Positions 62,956 to 64,000 of a DNA stretch of 64,000 nt are shown here, piece after piece. Position numbers and translations under genes: made by a program. The stretch comes from Fusibacter sp963666805 (lineage in GTDB: Bacteria; Bacillota; Clostridia; Peptostreptococcales; Acidaminobacteraceae): assembly GCA_963666805.2 (NCBI GenBank), contig CAXXWR010000001.1:186001-250000 (forward strand). The letters are read 5' to 3'. The notes under the pieces were generated by a model. That model was not told where the DNA came from. It was given only the letters and a program-made list of their open reading frames with translations, and did not search any database. How positions within the stretch are numbered: position 1 is the stretch's first letter; each line of letters opens with the position of its first letter.

Positions 62956-64000
62956 ACCAACTATTCCCCATATTCATATCAATTTTAAGCGGCACAACCA
63001 ATTCAAAAGCCTCTTCCATCGCTTCACTCAATAGTGCTTTGACTATATCAAGTTCATCATCATGAACATTAATAATCAGTTCATCATGAACCTGCAAAAT
63101 AAGACGTGATTTCAAGTCTTTTTTCTCAAGTGCTCGGTAAATATTAATCATAGCAATCTTAATAATATCCGCAGCTGATCCTTGTATTGGTGTATTTCTA
63201 GCAATTCTCTCCGCGCCTGATCTCACCATAAAATTCGAATGTGTAATTTCAGGAATCTGTCTTTTTCGGCCTAAAATAGTGGTGACATAGCCTTTTTCTT
63301 TACATTCAGCAATAATGTCATCCATAAACGATTGAACCTTAGGATAGGTCTTAAAGTAACTTTCAATATAAGTTTTTGCCTCTTTTCTTGAAATCCCTAA
63401 ACTTTCACCTAATCCAAAATCCCCCATACCATAAACAATTCCAAAGTTAACTTCCTTCGCACGACTCCTCTGAAGAGATGTAATTTGATCTTCAGGCACA
63501 CCAAAAACTTGTGAAGCTGTAATACGGTGTATATCCAAATCATTTTTAAAGGCATTAATCAACGTTTCGTCACCACTTAAATGGGCTAAAACACGCAACT
63601 CAATTTGTGAATAATCGGCATCTAACAAGGTGCACCCTTCTTCTGCTATGAAAAATTGTCTTACTTTTCTCCCAAAAGGCAGACGAATGGGGATATTTTG
63701 AAGATTAGGCTCGGTTGAACTTAGTCGTCCTGTTACAGCAATGGTTTGATTAAGAGACGTATGCACTTTTTCATGCTGATCGTCAATTACGGCTCTCAAG
63801 CCATCAATATAAGTGGACTTTAACTTTGAATACATGCGATATTCAATAATATGATCAATAATCGGATGTTTATCTTTTACTTTCATCAGATTATCATGGC
63901 TAGTTGAATAACCTGTTTTTGTTTTTTTAACCGGTTTGAGGCCCAACTTCTCAAAAAGGATAATCCCCAGTTGTTTAGGAGAATTAATGTTAAAAGTCTC
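62942..64000 (-). CDS. polA: DNA polymerase I, C-terminal part
   Basis: The gene continues beyond the right edge. The part seen (about 352 residues) is the polymerase domain: FNINSPKQLG, TGRLSSTEPNLQNIP, DADYSQIELRVLAHLSGD (motif A), RSRAKEVNFGIVYGMG (motif B) and LILQVHDELI (motif C). Coding does not begin at the internal ATG at 63946, because in-frame polA sequence reaches base 64000. It is upstream of coaE, the common Firmicutes pairing. Confidence 0.97.
   Translation of the reverse strand, partial: ETFNINSPKQLGIILFEKLGLKPVKKTKTGYSTSHDNLMKVKDKHPIIDHIIEYRMYSKLKSTYIDGLRAVIDDQHEKVHTSLNQTIAVTGRLSSTEPNLQNIPIRLPFGRKVRQFFIAEEGCTLLDADYSQIELRVLAHLSGDETLINAFKNDLDIHRITASQVFGVPEDQITSLQRSRAKEVNFGIVYGMGDFGLGESLGISRKEAKTYIESYFKTYPKVQSFMDDIIAECKEKGYVTTILGRKRQIPEITHSNFMVRSGAERIARNTPIQGSAADIIKIAMINIYRALEKKDLKSRLILQVHDELIINVHDDELDIVKALLSEAMEEAFELVVPLKIDMNMGNSWYDAK

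Overview
The window is about 36-38% GC and comes from a low-GC Gram-positive anaerobe, most likely a Clostridia member near Lachnospirales. The evidence is the hrcA-grpE-dnaK-dnaJ-prmA heat-shock operon with a CIRCE operator, the comEC-holA/rpsT arrangement, ribosomal protein L27 with a cleavable N-terminus next to its Prp protease, GerMN and SLH proteins, a six-gene Rnf complex, and a full selenocysteine system. I see no rRNA, CRISPR array, insertion sequence, prophage or plasmid gene. Most of the window is vertically inherited core genome, mainly on the minus strand.

Layout from left to right. Positions 1-5.1 kb hold the heat-shock operon, with an apparent one-base frameshift in dnaK. Positions 5.2-12.2 kb hold hemW, lepA, rpsT (plus strand), holA and comEC. 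Positions 12.3-17.0 kb hold the least understood block: an orphan CamA-like DNA adenine methyltransferase overlapping a membrane-anchored exported protein, followed by two genes of unknown function. Positions 17.1-20.2 kb hold an alanyl-tRNA editing protein, a hydrolase, plsY and tRNA-Sec directly behind plsY. Positions 20.3-24.5 kb hold a small GNAT-like protein, an AEC permease, an SLH-GH18 cell-wall hydrolase and a GerMN protein. Positions 24.5-31 kb hold a two-component system whose kinase lacks a normal start codon, then selB, selA and selD; selD is itself a selenoprotein gene with an in-frame TGA. Positions 31-43 kb hold a ComEA-like protein, a D,D-carboxypeptidase, ridA with a DauR-type regulator, the rsfS-yqeK-nadD-yhbY-obg group, the L21-Prp-L27 operon, an RNase E/G and two linked radical-SAM-associated genes. 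Positions 43-52.7 kb hold a shape and division run: DUF4321, maf, radC, mreBCD, PBP2, minCDE and a SEDS protein. Positions 53-58 kb hold rnfCDGEAB. Positions 58-64 kb hold a SPOR-like protein, a CheY-like regulator, tRNA-Leu(GAG), an sdpRI pair with two palindromic operator-like sites, nicotinate phosphoribosyltransferase, coaE and the 3' part of polA.

How the parts fit. The Sec set (tRNA-Sec, SelA, SelB, SelD) can make and decode selenocysteine, and SelD depends on that decoding for its own full-length synthesis. Rnf couples ferredoxin oxidation to NAD+ reduction and ion pumping, typical of an anaerobic energy metabolism. The mre-PBP2-SEDS-min cluster indicates a rod-shaped cell with Min-controlled division. 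GerMN, SLH-GH18 and the CamA-like methyltransferase would fit a spore-forming lineage, but no sporulation-specific gene in the window proves this. I found no convincing wholly new multi-gene system. The best candidates for a second look are the kinase with a non-AUG start beside a perfect hairpin, the methyltransferase plus exported-protein unit, and the sdpRI operator pair.
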